Shown in pieces: positions 63,136 through 64,000 of a stretch of 64,000 nt of DNA. The notes under the pieces were generated by a model, which did not search any database, had not been told where the DNA came from, and saw nothing but the letters and a program-made list of their open reading frames with translations. The position numbers and the translations under genes were made by a program. The stretch comes from Candidatus Accumulibacter phosphatis (GTDB lineage: Bacteria; Pseudomonadota; Gammaproteobacteria; Burkholderiales; Rhodocyclaceae): positions 45,864 to 109,863 of the forward strand of contig NZ_SPMY01000037.1 of assembly GCF_012939955.1 (NCBI RefSeq), given 5' to 3'. The first letter of the stretch is position 1. Each line of letters begins with the position of its first letter.

Positions 63136-63716
63136 CCCAGAAGAGGATTGAAAATTTGCCGCGCCGTGAGCACCGTTCGGCAGTGGATGCTGACCGTGTC
63201 GTCGATGTCGCGCGCGTAGCCGCCGGCCATGCTGATGGCCACCGGGACGGCCCGCTGGCGGCAGGCAGCGAGCACCATCTCGTCGCGCGCCGCGAGGCCA
63301 GCGAAGCTCAGCGCCAGGCGCCCGAGTCGATCGTCGTGGTAAGGATCGGCGCCCGCCAGGTAGATCACCAGTTCGGGCCGGGCCAGCGTGAAGACGCGTT
63401 CGAGCGCCACCGCCAGTTGCTGCAGATACGGCGCATCGCCGCTCGCGTCGGGCAATTCGATGTCCAGGTCGCTGCTCGCTTTGCGGACAGGAAAATTGCG
63501 CGCGCCGTGCATCGAAAAAGTGAAGATCGCCTCGTCATCGGCGCAGATGCTCGCCGTGCCGTTACCCTGATGGACGTCGAGGTCGATCACCGCGACGCGC
63601 TGCAGCAGACCCTCGGCCTGCAGCACACGAGCAGCCACCGCGGTGTCGTTGAAGACGCAGAAACCCTCGCCGTGGGCGGCATGCGCATGGTGCGTCCCAC
63701 CCGCCAGATTGAGGGT
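63132..63716 (-). pseudogene. Histone deacetylase family protein, N-terminus removed by IS insertion
   Basis: The C-terminal two thirds of an arginase-fold deacetylase (AcuC/acetoin-utilisation or acetylpolyamine amidohydrolase group). The frame enters from an in-frame stop at the IS border as LNLAGGTHHAHAAHGEGFCV, the His-His active-site region, and continues with zinc ligands in VIDLDVHQGNGT and AGADPYHDD and catalytic Tyr in SMAGGYARD. About 130 N-terminal residues are missing. At the 3' end the MITE-like element forms the stop codon. The enzyme would deacetylate lysine or amines; as it stands it is unlikely to be made. Confidence 0.85.
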
Positions 63717-64000
63717 TTAGGTCGTTTCCTGTGGAACGGGCAAGAACGGGGCGAAGGGCGAGGCGGGCAAATGAGTGAGCTTCCCAGCGATAAGGTAGGC
63801 CATGGCGATGAAGTTTTCGACGCGGCGATAGCCGCGCGCCCGTGCGCGCGCCTCCTGGAGCGATCGATTCATCGCTTCGACGCGGCCGTTGTGTTTGCCG
63901 GCGTTAAAACCGTTGAGTACGCCAGGAAGATGCTTGCTGATCGTCCTGCCGAGGCGCTTGAATGGTTCGAGTCGGCAGCGGCTGGCCCAGCTGAGCCAGC
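63717..64000 (-). mobile_element. ISL3-like transposase, C-terminal part (continues beyond window)
   Basis: On the minus strand a frame enters from the window edge and ends with TAA at 63717-63719. Its residues HNGRVEAMNRSLQEARARAR followed by GYRRVENFIAMAYLIAGKL match the conserved C-terminal part of ISL3-family (DDE_Tnp_ISL3) transposases, in which NGxxEAxN contains the last catalytic Glu. The insertion interrupts the deacetylase gene at about 63712-63719. Terminal inverted repeat and target duplication cannot be checked, as the other end lies outside the window. Confidence 0.75.

Overview
The window is high-GC, gene-dense DNA from a betaproteobacterium, probably Rhodocyclales and most like the Candidatus Accumulibacter group. 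This is inferred from gene content: a Prs-type PEP-CTERM/exopolysaccharide locus, a DUF3567 small protein next to clpB, and a TAXI-TRAP transporter. No rRNA, tRNA or CRISPR array was seen.

Layout. 1-3.1 kb (minus): a cut-off gene, a MoxR-type AAA ATPase and a TIR-domain protein in one operon, a probable conflict or signalling system. 3.1-6.7 kb: zinc-ribbon protein, a subtilisin-like protease facing a stand-alone I9 inhibitor-like protein, and a DUF3567 protein. 6.8-9.4 kb: clpB with a sigma32-like promoter. 9.6-15.7 kb: a tightly overlapping minus-strand operon: DinG/YoaA-type helicase, an ATP-grasp-like protein, mobB, moeA, moaD, moaE (molybdenum cofactor). 15.8-30.2 kb: S1 protease, then an exopolysaccharide/PEP-CTERM block (lytic transglycosylase, UDP-sugar epimerase and dehydrogenase, PrsT, PrsR, PrsK, polyprenyl-P sugar transferase, O-antigen ligase-like protein). 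30.3-34 kb: TAXI-TRAP transporter. 34.3-38 kb: two enoyl-CoA hydratases around an ADP-forming acyl-CoA synthetase.

38.1-48.1 kb: PLP amino-acid decarboxylase, C45 Ntn acyltransferase, ATP-grasp ligase, nitrilase-type amidase and 4-aminobutyrate-type aminotransferase, with a divergent MocR-type regulator. It looks like an uncharacterised amine or amide pathway. 48.4-52.7 kb: ribbon-helix-helix protein, PHP-SMC-like ATPase (TrlF family) and AlbA_2/Schlafen-like protein in one operon, a candidate defence module. 53-54.6 kb: NfeD, SPFH/stomatin and a 46-residue membrane protein. 54.8-56.7 kb: a frame-broken PEP-CTERM protein behind a well-matched sigma54 site, which fits control by PrsK/PrsR. 57-62.8 kb: PhyH dioxygenase, HIT protein, patatin-like protein, EamA transporter and NnrD. 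63.1-64 kb: a histone-deacetylase-family gene cut by an ISL3-like transposase.

Two overlays matter. First, several families of short dispersed repeats occur. One (family A, six copies) always lies just after a gene's 3' end and in the same orientation as that gene. It has two conserved hairpins, and one copy has extended mobB by read-through. Second, three genes are broken, in every case at a mononucleotide run (five runs in all). That points to assembly indels or slippage rather than real gene loss.
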